Part shown: positions 1-11,625 of the stretch, one piece after another | Position numbering within the stretch: the stretch's first letter is position 1 | Layout of the letters: each line of letters opens with the position of its first letter | Program-made: the position numbers and the translations under genes | Source: Telmatactis stephensoni | Taxonomy: Eukaryota; Cnidaria; Anthozoa; Actiniaria; Isophelliidae | NCBI GenBank assembly: GCA_029948255.1 | Contig: JALIZF010001770.1 | Span: 278,001-342,000 of the forward strand | Direction: 5' to 3' | DNA length: 64,000 bases | The notes under the pieces: model-generated | What the model was told of the DNA's origin: nothing | The model's database searches: none | The model's input: the letters and a program-made list of their open reading frames with translations, nothing else

Positions 1-765
1 GCCAGAAATCTTCTTTTGATTGATGAATTTTTTCTTTTCCTAGTTAGAGTAAAGCTAGGTTTGTTTGAGCAAGATTTAGCAGATAGATTTCTTATACATG
101 TGTCATCTGTTAGCAGAAAAGTAACAACATGGGCAAATTATTTATATTTTGTCCTTGGGAATCAGCCAATATGGGCCCCTAGAGAAGTTATTGATCGCCA
201 CATGCCCGATGCTTTCAAACAGCTTTATCCCAAGACTAGGGTTATACTAGATTGTACAGAAATATTTGTGCAAACCCCGTCATCTTTGCTTTTACAATCG
301 CAATTATATTCCTCGTACAAGAGCAATACAACTTTAAAGGGTCTTGTAGGCATTGCTCCACATGGTGCGGTCACTTTTGTTTCTTCTCTCTACACTGGAA
401 GTGTTTCAGATAAAGAGATAACTAGGTGTAGTGGCATCTTAGATCTTTTGGAAAAGAATGATGTTGTTATGGCAGACAAGGGGTTTGACATAGATGATTT
501 AATTGAGGCAAAGGGAGCAAAACTTAACATTCCTCCTTTTTTACATATGCAGGATCAGTTTACTGTCAGTGATGTAAAAGAAACTAAAACAATAGCTAAG
601 TTAAGAATTCACGTAGAAAGGGCCATAAGGCGAATTAAGGAATACCACATTTTTGACTCAGCTGTACCCCTTAGCATGCTGGGTACATTGCCACAAATTT
701 ATACCGTGGTTTGCCTGTTAACAAATTTTCAAGGCCCCCTTATCAAAAATGCACAAAGTTCTTAG
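1..765 (+). CDS. ISL2EU-like (PIF/Harbinger-related) DDE transposase, C-terminal part
   Basis: The frame is already open at base 1, so the gene begins outside the window and its N-terminal THAP finger is not seen. The visible part is the DDE_Tnp_4-type catalytic domain: first Asp in VILDCTEIF, second Asp in VMADKGFDID, and Glu in IHVERAIRRIK. A helix-turn-helix-like stretch (QDLADRFLIHVSSVSRKVTTW) precedes the core, as in ISL2EU transposases. No stop interrupts it, so the seen part is undamaged. It converges on the SWIM-YqaJ gene at 975-2675, the usual two-gene layout of ISL2EU. The enzyme would cut and rejoin element ends in the nucleus. The family call is confident; whether this copy is active cannot be judged without its 5' end. 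Confidence 0.85.
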   Translation, partial: ARNLLLIDEFFLFLVRVKLGLFEQDLADRFLIHVSSVSRKVTTWANYLYFVLGNQPIWAPREVIDRHMPDAFKQLYPKTRVILDCTEIFVQTPSSLLLQSQLYSSYKSNTTLKGLVGIAPHGAVTFVSSLYTGSVSDKEITRCSGILDLLEKNDVVMADKGFDIDDLIEAKGAKLNIPPFLHMQDQFTVSDVKETKTIAKLRIHVERAIRRIKEYHIFDSAVPLSMLGTLPQIYTVVCLLTNFQGPLIKNAQSS

Positions 766-974
766 CTGTGACTGAGTAATAACTAGGTGGCACAACAAAC
801 CTATTAAAAATCATTATTTTGAACTTGTTTTCATTACTTAATAACAGATATTGCAGGGACAAATGACTACAACTGGTATAAACTGGTTTAAATTGACAAG
901 AGGGAACAACAGAATAATGTTTCATAATTGTTACAGATTGAATTAGCTTTATTCTAATTATTAGTAAAAGTTCA

Positions 975-2675
975 CTATCTCAAAAAGTAATTAAAAAAGA
1001 AATGGTCCACCTTGTCTTTACTTTTTTCAAAAAAATTTTCATCAAACAAAATTCTTTCACAATGATAAACCTGGTCATTAATATAACTAAAAAAGTCACA
1101 CCAGTCCAAGCCAGTCAGTGCCATCTGGCACTGCACTTGGTAGTAGTACACATGATTTCTCTTCAGCATGTTCCTGCCATCATCGTTTGCTGTGATGTAT
1201 TGTACAGTACTAAATTCTGTTGTTCCCTCCTTTGTTACTTGAACCTCCAAAAGGCCAAAGGGGTTTTTGCCTGCCTCTGCAGCACTGGGATCATACACTT
1301 TTCGGTCAGGTGAAGCGCCTAGCCATGGGCAACAAGGGTTAATGACCAAACCACTGGGGTAAATATTAACTTTTCCCTCCTTTGCCACATTTGCATAAAC
1401 ATTGGCGGCCTTTGGTTCCATGTCTATACCCCGTTGCATGTCTGCTGTAACAACTCTCTTTGATGGGTTAAGTTGCTTAACCAGATTTTCAAAACCAGAT
1501 TGCCTTTTTGCCACAAGTCCAAACTTACTAGCTGTGATTCTTGCCCCTCGTAGAGAATGCCACAGTTGATTTGATGATTGAGACAGTGTTTTGAGTTCTA
1601 TATCAACAGCTTGTTCTAAGGAGATACTTATAGAATCAAGGGCTGCCAATTTCTCTGCAGATAAACCATCAGTAGAGAAGTTGTTTTTGATCCTTTTTTT
1701 TGCATCTTCAGTTGGTAAGGATGGGAAAGGTGGACTGAAATAATCATTTATCACATATTCCTCTGATAGTTTTTGCTGATATGACAGTACTGAGCCTTTA
1801 GCAACCTTTCCAAATTTGCTGTCCACCATCAGAATAGCAGGTAAATCACTCTCTTTCATGGATATTGTTGCCATTAATGGTACCGGTTCTAATCCAGCCA
1901 GGTGTTCATTGGTCATAATAGGGTATTCAGTAGCAGGTGAATACAGAGTACTTTTAATAAATTTAGAGTAATCTGCACCTTGTCTAGGCTTTTTCACATA
2001 TACTTCCTGTATTGGTTTGGTTGCAATTTTTTTCCCACGTGGCACACTCCACCTTTGAGGCATGCTGGTGCAGCTTAACTCATCAGGTATGCCTTTGTAT
2101 CCTAAGGCTTTACAGTGGGCCATGTAGAAAAGTAGTCCCACCACATGATGACAGAAACCCCAAGCACCATATCTACATGAACAACGACCTTTAATAGATT
2201 TGGACTCAATGTCTATGACAACTTCCAGATAATGTGGATCCTCACTTTTTCGCTGAGATCTGTTGCACCTTGAAGTTAGTTTGGCTTTATCTTCTGAATA
2301 GCGCACTAAAATTGTAACACAGAGTTTTCATTGTAAACATGACTCAGTAGAAATTTACACAAAAATGCGATTTAACGACTGTTCTAATAAAATGTTAACA
2401 TACTAGAATGGAAAGATAAAAATACGAAAAAACAGGAATGGTCAGATATAATTACCTTTGGTGTTATAAAAATAGCCCGGTTCGGCAAAGTATTTGAATG
2501 CCTTAGCTGTGCTAGTACAATCAGACATATTCTTTGCAAAGATTTCAACCTCTCCAAACATTAAAGCTGGGAACTTGGAAAGATCAACTGATTCATCTGC
2601 ATTTACAAAATACGAAGAATGGTTGAGACAAGAAGTGTATTTGAACAGTTCGCTTATCTGATAAGGTATGACCAT
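975..2675 (-). CDS. SWIM zinc finger + YqaJ-type nuclease, second protein of ISL2EU
   Basis: Two exons, 2675-2456 and 2305-975, join at a GT-AG intron in matching phase to give 516 aa without a stop. After about 100 residues comes a SWIM finger (CSCRYGAWGFCHHVVG, CxC...CxH). The second half is a YqaJ-like PD-(D/E)XK nuclease: RGARITASKFG, then GASPDRKV, then FGLLEVQVTK. The usual E-x-K of this fold reads E-V-Q here, so the catalytic Lys may be lost. ISL2EU elements are known to carry a nuclease-like second protein; its role in transposition is not settled. The gene is convergent with the transposase tail at 1-765, with 209 bp between the stops. Upstream untranslated exons cannot be excluded. 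Confidence 0.8.
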
Positions 2676-3164
2676 AGTTAGTTGATATCACTATAAACTA
2701 TGCTCTGACAGTGAGCACAACATTGTCGCATGATAAGTACGTTAACACACGAAATCGAAATAATTTGTGACTAGAAAAAGGCATCCATACATGTATTTTG
2801 AATTATTATACAAACTTTTTATGATTTGAGCCTGATATTGGCTGGAAAATTGAGGTTTTGAATAGTCACAAACTCACCCGAGAAAGCCGCCATTGAAGTC
2901 GCGTGTCTTTCCTCGCCGTCGAACAACTTAATTGCAAAACTTTCTTTTCAAGCCACAGATCGCACCTAAATTTAGCGTTAAAGATAGCTCAACACTTCTC
3001 CCTGCTACGTGTAAAAGATCAGTTCAAAAATCACACAGAAAAGTATAGAAACAGAGATTACAGTCTTGGCATGACACGCTTCGCGGGTCAAACTCTTATG
3101 GTTGTCAAGGAATGTCAAGTTAGCTTGCCCACCACGGGCTTGTTGCTATGGGGAAATTTGACAC
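2676..3164. other. Non-coding stretch between ISL2EU gene and the next ORF
   Basis: It probably contains the right end of the ISL2EU element, but no convincing terminal repeat or gene is visible. The word gccgccatt near 2887 resembles the gccgccat word inside the TIRs of the second ISL2EU copy, which is weak support for a terminus here. Confidence 0.3.
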
Positions 3165-3722
3165 GTGATCAATTGCTGCAAATGGCCTATTACAATTGTC
3201 AAGTCTAGAAGTTACTTTTCAAATGTACCTGATTCTGTTGTGTCACCTTTTGAAAGCTATGGTGTTCAGGTTCAAAAGAAAGAAACAAACATTTGTAAAC
3301 AACCCAAATGTCTCACAGAGGAAGGGCAAGTAATTCTTGAAGAAAAATTGAAAGATTTCAGAAAATCTTGCATTCAATGTAACTCTGTTGTGGGTCCAGA
3401 TATTTCAAGTGGCTTTCCCTTATTGGCTGTAGAGCAAATTGTAGAAAAAGTACATATGATCTCAAATGAGGACAGCATCTGGAAAGAAACATGTATTCTG
3501 GACAAAAAATTAACTACCAAAATTTTTGAAATTATAGAAGATGTCAGAAAGCTCTATAGCATAAGGGAATTGAATGAAGGACATGAAACTGAAAGTGAGG
3601 ATTCCTTGTCATCCAAAAGCTCATGTGAATCCGATCAGGAAGAAAGCAGTGACAGTGAATCTGGTCTTCAGTACCATGCCCATCTTGGTTCATCAAGCAG
3701 TGACTCAGATGACCAAAGCTAA
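3165..3722 (+). CDS. Unrecognised ORF with acidic serine-rich tail
   Basis: The open frame gives up to 185 aa; an upstream splice acceptor (tctag near 3209) suggests this is the last exon of a longer gene rather than a complete protein. The middle has a Cys pair (SCIQCNS) and an amphipathic stretch with IVEKVHMIS and IFEIIEDVRKLY. The end is a low-complexity Ser/Asp/Glu tail (for example SSSSDSDDQS), as in many nuclear proteins. It stops 30 bp before the end of the oppositely oriented DUF6589 gene, so the two may be partners in one element. I do not recognise the family. Confidence 0.45.
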   Translation: MINCCKWPITIVKSRSYFSNVPDSVVSPFESYGVQVQKKETNICKQPKCLTEEGQVILEEKLKDFRKSCIQCNSVVGPDISSGFPLLAVEQIVEKVHMISNEDSIWKETCILDKKLTTKIFEIIEDVRKLYSIRELNEGHETESEDSLSSKSSCESDQEESSDSESGLQYHAHLGSSSSDSDDQS

Positions 3723-3751
3723 CATTGTTTGATTCTTGTCATTTTGTCATT

Positions 3752-6700
3752 TTAGGTAGTAAGTTTATCATATATGTTAAGCTCCTTAAAATGCTTGATT
3801 TGTTTTTGCATCCATTCCTTCAAGCTAGCAGCTTCAATTCTACCCAAGAGATTTTTAGGAAAGTTCGGGAATGCATCATGGCTCCTTCCAGCAGGATCTT
3901 GCTTAAACAAATCACTATTTTTCAACTGCTCTGATAAAGCTTTCACATCATCTACAGTGCTCTTCCTGGAATGGTTACCAGAAGGACTTTGAGTTTTGGT
4001 TCTACTGTCAAATGTGGCAAGAACTTCCTCTACTCCCTGATATGAACAGCTTGCTCTGTCAATACTGTTATCTGTAACCTTTCCATGGAATTCTTTGCAA
4101 TCCATCTTGAAACGCTTATTCCAGTGCTCCACTTCCCTATCTATTTCAACATTAGAATCAATGTTCCCCTTGTTGTTTGTAAAGCGGTTGTGCACCAAAC
4201 TGAATGCAAGCCTCTCAGGTAGAAGGTAATATACTTGACAGAGCAGTTGAAAAGAGTAAAAAGCATATTTTGTTCTTGCATCAAGTCTGAAAAGCAAGAA
4301 CAAAAATTTGTATAACTTTATTATTCTGTTTCCATCACCAAGTTTCCTTGCATCATTGAAATTCAGGGCTAGGAGTCCTAAGCACAGGGCAGAAGAGCTA
4401 TATCGATACACAAAATCATCCTTGTTATCACCAGAGATAGATGATGATGTCTCTGTAGGAGGCTGATGAGGATGCTTTTTTGACATGTGGAGTTTTAATC
4501 CTCTTTCTTGATTGCATTTCTTGTTACAGTATTTGCATTTAAAGTCTTTTGTTGAATTCGAGTGCACATCCTCATCAAGTTCCATGGTGTGCTTTTCTTT
4601 GTTGTGTTTTCTTAAAGATGCAATTCTCTTATAGCTCTTATCACATTTTGGACATTTATACATTACATTGTCTATTTTCCAGTTAGAACTAATGCTTGGA
4701 ATTGCAAACTCATCCACAATCTTATCAAGAATTGCATTCATCAAACTTTCCTCTTCGATAGATGAGAACTTGTTAATGGGTTTGTAACTCCCCTTCACTT
4801 CCTCATATGCAGCTAATATGAGAGCCTCTGTGTACTGTTCTAAAAACTCATATGCTGCATCAACATCATCCATTGGATCTAGTGGTACATTTTTGGCATT
4901 TAAAAATTTTTTTAGCTGCATACAGTGTCCCTATATCTTTCCCCGAGTTAACATCGTACAGAAGATTCCACACAACCTAAAAAAAAATGAATATTTTATT
5001 TATATTTTATTAAGAAAATGATATTATATCTAAAGTGGAAATATGAATGAAATAAAGGAAATTTATTGGTTTATTAATCTTTGCTGTGCCATTGATTTTT
5101 ATCACTAGTTGGTATCATGCATTATCTAAGAAATTTCATGATCAAAGCCACCAATAAATTGTTCAACATTTCATTGTTTTTAGGTTAAGGTGGTTAAAAA
5201 TGAGCAAAAAAATTCATGCAATTTGTTGTACAACATGGTTACAAAGCAAGTTGTAAAATGATGAAAGCAAGGAATGAAAAGTAAATTAAAAGTAAACAAA
5301 AGATTTTATTTGGTGACAAGTTGGGAACTGGGTTGTATTATAATCAAGCAGAATTGTTTTACAGCTTGCTAAGCAACATTTTGTAACCAAGTTGGATGAT
5401 GATGTTGCTCATATTTAGCCCCCTTAATAATGTTGTGATCCAAGTAAAATGTAAGCACCTGTAAAAAGTTACCAAATGTATGGAAGTCAGAAATGCATGG
5501 AATCAATCCTTCAAGGCGTTTAAAAGCTGTTGGACTGTCTCTTTGATCTTCCTGTGAATTCTGCTGCCTTTCACATGTTAAAAGATCTCCAAAGGATAAA
5601 ACACAAGTGGGCTCCCCTCTTCTTCCAACAGGTACAAACTGATGAAGGAATTTCATAATTTCAATCATGTCTTGGGTTACATTCTCATCTTTGTTTAGAA
5701 CTCCTAAACATACCTAGTGTTGCAACAAAAACATATAAATTAATTATTGAGTACTTAAGCAGGGCCTGATTAAGGGGAGTTTTGCAGAGTGTGCCTAAAT
5801 CTTGAGAATGTCTTTGGGTCCATTATATCCCTATTTTATCAAAATATGAAAATCAACCTAGCTACCTATAGTATTCCAAGAAATTATGTAGCCTCATGGA
5901 TGTATAATATGTTGTTATGCAAACAATTGTCATCTGCCTCTCATTTCATGTAAATCTAAACAATACCTAAATATGCAGAGCATGATAAACAGCTAGTCTT
6001 GGATGAATCCTGTACTAGCTGTTTATATTTTATCATACATGTGTATATTATATACTGTTCAATTAGTAACTAAAGCTGCTTCATTTTGGCAATCACCCTT
6101 GTCAGTATACAATATTGTGTGCAATGAAACCAAGGCTTTGGGTAGTACATACAAAAATCACTCAACTGTATCTAAGTTGGTAAACAACTATTTCATAAAT
6201 GTATGAGATTCACTCATTAGGTCACAAGAAACATAAATTTATGTGATATAGGTTGCATAAATTACTGATTCACACAATTGATGTCTAAAGAATGCATGTA
6301 CCCGCTTGATGTTTTTAAAGGTAAACAATCACAACAAATAGGCATTCAACGTTGAATTATAGTGTTCATTTTGTGAACTCATTTTGATTTCCAAACAGCT
6401 GAAGGGTTATGAGTGAAAACTCAAAACAAAACAAAAAAGTATACAATAATTTGAAAGTTCTGGAGATAGAGGCTTGGCTCCAAGTTTTTCATATCTCTCT
6501 ATATAGTTATTTTCTTGGGCCACATTCTTAAGCCTGGCCTAAGGATTGAAAATGTTTAAGGGCTAACTCAAACATTAATAGTGAACATGCAAGGTACCAC
6601 TTTAGGCCAATTGAGCATAAAGATTGTGGCAATTTTAAGTAGTTGGACACATAATACTTTACTACATTGTGAATTACAATAATTGTACATTTTAACTTAC

Positions 6701-9018
6701 TGTTGTTGACTTCACTCATGTATACTCTACAAATGGATGAGGAATATACTTGGGGAGATACTTTTCAAACCATGAAAGACCTGGAATGTATTTTGCTAAA
6801 GTCAAACCTATTATATGCTTGAATTCAGATCTCAAGGTGATGTTGTCTTCTTCATTTGGGAGAAATGTTGACACAGGCACTTCAGCTGGGCGAGTGGAAG
6901 GGCTGACTCTGTTTTTCAAACACTTTTCAAAAAATGGAACCCTTGTCTTTGTGGCAATGTTGTTGTATAAATTCATTTGTTTATTGGAAGCCTTCCTTGA
7001 AGTATGCCTTGCTTTAATAGAAAGGTTGACATTATCTCCTGCTAATACATAATCTGCAGCTTCAGGGATCTGAACTGTTTGAGAACTTTTTTCTTGAGCT
7101 ACTGCATCAGTTTTTGTGAGTTCTGAAGAATTATCTGCATGCTGACCAGGTAATTCAATTTCTGGTTCCAGAGCAGTATCATTTCCAGGCAGATCAGGAA
7201 GAGTTGGTAATTCATTTTCTGGTTCCAGAGCAGTATCATTTTCACAGTCTTCAGGCATAATTGGTAATTCATTTCCTGGTTCCAGAGCAGTATCATTTCC
7301 AGGCAGATCAAGAAGAGTTGGTAATTCATTTACTGGTTCCAGAGCAGTATCATTTTCACAGTCTTCAGGCATAATTGGTAATTCATTTCCTGGTTCCAGA
7401 GCAGTATCATTTCCAGGCAGATCAAGAAGAGTTGGTAATTCATTTTCTGGTTCCAGAGCAGTATCATTTTCACAGTCTTCAGGCATAATTGGTAATTCAT
7501 TTCCTGGTTCCAGAGCAGTATCATTTCCAGGCAGATCAAGAAGAGTTGGTAATTCATTTTCTGGTTCCAGAGCAGTATCATTTTCACAGTCTTCAGGCAT
7601 AATTGGTAATTCATTTCCTGGTTCAGTATCATTTCCAGGCAGATCAGGAAGAGTTGGTAATTCATTTTCTGGTTCCAGGGCAGTATCATTTTCACCGTTT
7701 TCCAGTTCGGTTGGTGATTCATTTTCTGGTACATCGCTGCCAAAATTACTTTTAGGCAAGGTAGTACAGTCGTCCATTCGAGAACTTGATGCTTGTGCCC
7801 ACTGTTTGACAATATCCAAATTATCTTTACCAAGTTCAATTTTTAATGCTGAAGGGTAAGACAAACTTATAGCTATTTTATTAAAACGCTTAAAGGCCAT
7901 TTTGTCTGCACCTCCTCTACGGAGTATGATAGCATTAATAGTAGCATTCATGTTCATGCGTTCATTGTGACAATGCAGAAGTGTACCTGCTGCACTCAGT
8001 AAGGCTTGCTCTATGGATTCTTCTGTCTTAACTGTGTTACGCTGTGCAGCCCTCTTGTTTGTTCCTGCAACTTTTAAAACCCTCCACAACAAAGGAGCCT
8101 TCTCTCGCAGCTCTTCTTTTTGCTTGTTCAAGGAGAAATGTTTGACATCATCTATCTCATACACTTTGAAGGGAGAAGCTTTAGACGAGCATAGGGTTTT
8201 CAATTCTTTCTCGATACAGTTCATGAAGATGCTTTCAATTTCACATCTAATACCGCTTGACGACCAAAGACACTCTGCAAGGGATTTGCACTCTTCTCCT
8301 TGTGCGTTTTTGATGATTTCATAAATATTTAGCTTACGTGGAACTTTGGTTTTTCGCTGCATTTCCTAGAAGACAACAACCGAGTACATAAGCTTGTATT
8401 TCACGGAGGAATTAACTTACGTTTGAGAACAAGCTCAAAGTCAGTCACCCAGGATAATAAAAAACTTACCATCTCGGCTTGTTCGGCGGTATTCTTTTCA
8501 AGGTTTTCTTCTGTGGAGTAGAGAGTGTCAAGTCTCCTTCGCCGCCGTCGAGGATCTGATGGTTGGACATCAGTTGGTAATTCCCTCTTTGTTCGACCTT
8601 CAAGAATTTTCTTTTTTATGAGATCCCTCCCTTTGATCACATTGTCCTTTCTTTGTTCAATGACTTTTAAGGCCGTGCGTATGCTTCTAGAGCAAGATTT
8701 ACACATAACGTTAAAGTCTGTGGATTTCACAACGGACAACGACAAGTATTTTTCAATCTCGATGCAAAACGAAGTCTTTTCATCATCTTTAAAAAGTCTT
8801 ATCGTGTTATCTTGGGGCTCTTTGTACACCTCTAAAATATTTTTAGCACAAACAATACAATGGGTACTTTTAAAACTATCAAAGTCATAATCCTCAACAA
8901 CTTTTACAGGAGTTATTATCGTCTCTAATCCCGCCATATTTACAGAAACACGCGGAGCGACGCCTGGCATGAATGAGTTATTTTTGTACCCCTCCCCACT
9001 ACAAGTTTTAGTCATCAA
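3752..9018 (-). pseudogene. DUF6589-family gene with zinc fingers, four exons, broken
   Basis: Exons 9018-8470, 8365-6701, 5713-5363 and 4976-3752 join at GT-AG borders, all in phase 0. Exon 1 has a ZAD-like Cys arrangement (HCIVC ... CKSC). Exon 2 carries a 19-aa repeat (see 7150-7710). Exon 3 holds the DUF6589 signature: FGDLLTCER, then RLEGLIPCISDFH. Exon 4 has two C2H2 fingers (CPKCDKSYKRIASLRKH; CKYCNKKCNQERGLKLH). Three lesions break the frame: TGA at 6716-6718 just before the exon 2 donor, TAG at 5369-5371 just before the exon 3 donor, and one extra base in the T run at 4907-4913. Reading past each continues the homology, so these are decay or sequencing errors, not wrong exon calls. 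DUF6589 genes are expanded in cnidarians and fungi; their function is unknown to me. Confidence 0.75.
7150..7710 (-). repeat. 57-bp coding minisatellite in the DUF6589 gene
   Basis: About ten tandem 57-bp units alternate two 19-residue versions, one ending LPTLLDLPG and one ending LPIMPEDCE, each starting near NDTALEP. The unit length is a multiple of three, so copy number can change without breaking the frame. The copies are nearly identical, which implies recent expansion or homogenisation. Confidence 0.9.
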
Positions 9019-9079
9019 AACGTAAGCCCCCCCTGAAAATTCTAGAGTGATCTGTCAATCAAAGCCTCCGCCAAATCGA

Positions 9080-9250
9080 TGAATATTAATGAGGTGCCGA
9101 GTTTTACAAGTCTCGCTCGTTTTTCCTCTCCTCTTTCGTGCCGCTCCCCTCGGAGAGTGCTCGTAAACCGAGAATCCGAATAACGACACAGGAAGCCCAA
9201 ACAATGGAAAACATCAACGAGCGAGACTTGGAGCAAGTCTAATATTCACC
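9080..9250. repeat. Imperfect inverted repeat near the DUF6589 5' end
   Basis: caagtctcgctcg near 9109 and its reverse complement near 9217 flank a GC-richer stretch. Outside them tgaatatta (near 9080) and taatattca (near 9240) also pair. The result is a foldback of about 170 bp, possibly a small MITE. Confidence 0.45.
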
Positions 9251-9259
9251 TTGAGAAAT

Positions 9260-11220
9260 CAGCTGAAATTAAGTTTTTTATGAAATACCGCAGTAAGTAG
9301 AACGTGTTTTGAATTTAGATTTTATTTGTTCAAAAGTCACAAGAATATAGCATCAAAATACGATTGAACAAACTTGATCAATGACCAAAAAGATCTTATA
9401 AGTTTGTTTTAAGATGGCTTTCCCTTTTTTTGAAACCACAACGTATGTCGTACTATGGTATTCTTAAACTTTATATCTTCTTTACTGCAGCAAAGAAATG
9501 TTTTTAATTCGCACAAATGGTACCAATATTTTGGTAAACATATGCAGAAGTACCTTTCAGTTGAACATTTTCATTATGAATTAAGAACTTACGGGGAATT
9601 TAGAATTCAGTTTTCACGACGAACAAGCCTTATCAATGTTGTCTGTCATATTTGTAAACTCGTTTAAAGGTAGCATGGCTTTAGTATGTGTGCGTGACCA
9701 GAATTTCTCCACATGGTTCCCGGGCGAATGCACTCAGAGTAATGTTTATGACTAAATAAGCTTAATCATTATTTTAACTTACACTGATGGAATATTTGAT
9801 TTTTTCCAATATGAATATGGAATGGTTGGTTGGCCAATGGTTAGTTTTAAAAGTCAGGAAGGGAATCTTCGCAACGAGCAACCCAAGAACCGCTGCAAAC
9901 CATCATAAGATACAGTGCAGTCCCGTACATTCAAGGATGGTGAAGAAGTCCAAGAAGAAGGAGAAAAAGAAAAAGAATAAGAAAGTTTGGGATTTACATG
10001 AATCTATACACTTAATATTTTACTTTCTTCATATAGTGATGCATCTATGCACTTTATATTTGACTGTCTTCACATAGTGGTGAATAGATCTATGCACTTG
10101 ATATTTGACTTTTATCATGTGGTGCATATATCTATGCACTTGATATTTGACTTTCTTCATATAATGGTGCATAGATCTATGCACTTAATATTTGACTTTT
10201 TGTGGTTAATCCACTGTGTCATCGACTGTGTAAGTCTGTCCGTGATTTTCAGGAAAGAGCTCTTTGGAGAGATCCTACAAAAGAGAACAACAACATACTG
10301 AACTGCATCATTGTTTACTGTTCTTCTTTTACAAAGTTTTCACAACTACAATTGAATGGCTTTTAAGAATAATTAGTCCATCTTTTACAGTCAATAATTG
10401 TTAGGACTTCATTGTTAGTAAAAAATAGCATTTTAAAACCAAAATGGTCTACGAAACTGCCACAGGCAACCCAATTGGGGATACTGCTGATCAAACTTCA
10501 AGACAATTCAGTGGTCACACGAGGTCTATTCTGTCTCACGGATTTTGATAAGTAAGCAATGTTTTCTCGCAATTTTCCCCTCTTAATCAGGCACAGCTTT
10601 CATTGAATGTGCCAAAAGTACATTTATAAAGTGTAATAGTTTGATTCAAACAATGGAAAACAAAAGAAAAGGCAAATTGACCGCCATGTTTTTTTTCAAA
10701 ATAAGACACACAAATATTCTGTTACTGTAATATCAAAGAAAGAATAAAAAAGCATTTATGGAAAGTTAGCACTCTAGATAAAATTTGAATGAAGTTATGG
10801 TGAAATGAAAATGTAAAGAAATGTATGCAATTTTCAGCTGATGCCTTTGTAGCCTGGTTTTGGTGTTGTTCTATTTTTTGAATTTTTATAATTTCATCAG
10901 AATGTAATATTTTCCTTTGAAACATTTACAAGTCATTTTTTTATAGATTGCTATCAATTGAGGGTTTTTGTTTGCTGAAATTCTAAATTTTCAAATTATA
11001 TTTTTCAGTAGCGGCCATTATGGTAAAGGTGTATATTGTTAGGATAATGTTAATAAAGTTCAGACAATGCTATTTAGCTTTAAGGATCAAAAGATGTGAT
11101 ATTGTACATTATTTCGATGTTTTTGAAATCTAGCAAATCATCTGCTATATGTTATTCTGGTAATAATGGTCTTTAATTCAGTAACTAACAGACGTAGCTA
11201 TTTACAAGAAAAAACAATGA
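9260..11220. other. Non-coding region
   Basis: I see no gene in this stretch. It is AT-rich and contains the minisatellite at about 10,000-10,200. Short open frames here have no domain signature. Confidence 0.5.
10000..10200. repeat. Minisatellite, about 45-50 bp unit, four to five copies
   Basis: The phrase ctatgcactt-atatttgactt followed by a catatagtggtgcatagat-like stretch recurs at about 10,005, 10,047, 10,092, 10,132 and 10,178. Spacers differ in length, so the array is degenerate. Its translation (repeated MHLIFDF) is an artefact of the repeat. Confidence 0.75.
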
Positions 11221-11260
11221 AAAAAAGGCCCAACATGAAATTTATCTTTAGCTACATATA

Positions 11261-11625
11261 TTACATATATTTAAATAAACAACGATTGATAAATATTTTC
11301 TTGTAACGTTCTATATTGATCTTAGGTAGGATATATTCATGTCCTCTTTGTCTCAGAGTCCTGCTTTTCTTTTCTGGTAGAAGCTCATCTAGAGAAGTCT
11401 TGATGTCCTTTCCAGATACTTTGTTAAACAGGGTTTTGTCCTTTTGGTCAATGAGATCTGTGATCTTGATGCGTTGCTTGATATATCCCCACTTATGAGC
11501 TTTAGATAGAAATCTGTCAATGTTACTAAGGTACTTGTCATAGTGAGCACAGCCCCAAACCTCCAAGGCATAAGTAAATACCGATAGGATAAGGCTTCGA
11601 AAAAGAAGATCCAATTGCTCGATAG
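11261..11625 (-). pseudogene. Non-LTR retrotransposon, 3' tail of reverse transcriptase ORF
   Basis: The frame reads LFRSLILSVFTYALEVWGC, then IDRFLSKAHKWGY, a pattern found just behind the RT domain in CR1/L2/Rex-type LINEs. Only the last 110 or so residues remain, the normal outcome of 5' truncation. It abuts the RPA-like fragment near 11,620, as if the LINE had inserted there. Confidence 0.6.

Larger units (their letters stand above)
1..2700. mobile_element. ISL2EU element, right part (left end outside window)
   Basis: A convergent pair of DDE_4 transposase and SWIM-YqaJ genes defines an ISL2EU element that enters the window from the left. I could not pin its right terminal repeat; the stated end is only the limit of recognisable coding sequence. 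A complete relative lies at 49,744-54,715. Confidence 0.6.

Noticed and set aside
2700..2720. ctctgacagtgagc as right end of the first ISL2EU
   Set aside because: ACAGT fits the end motif of the second copy, but AT does not follow it and no inner inverted block can be checked, because the left end is outside the window.
7099..7839. Repetitive frames parallel to the DUF6589 exon (MNYQLFLICLEMILLWNQ type)
   Set aside because: They are shifted-frame readings of the 57-bp coding repeat.
10047..10301. Frame with repeated MHLIFDF
   Set aside because: Translation of the minisatellite at 10,000-10,200.
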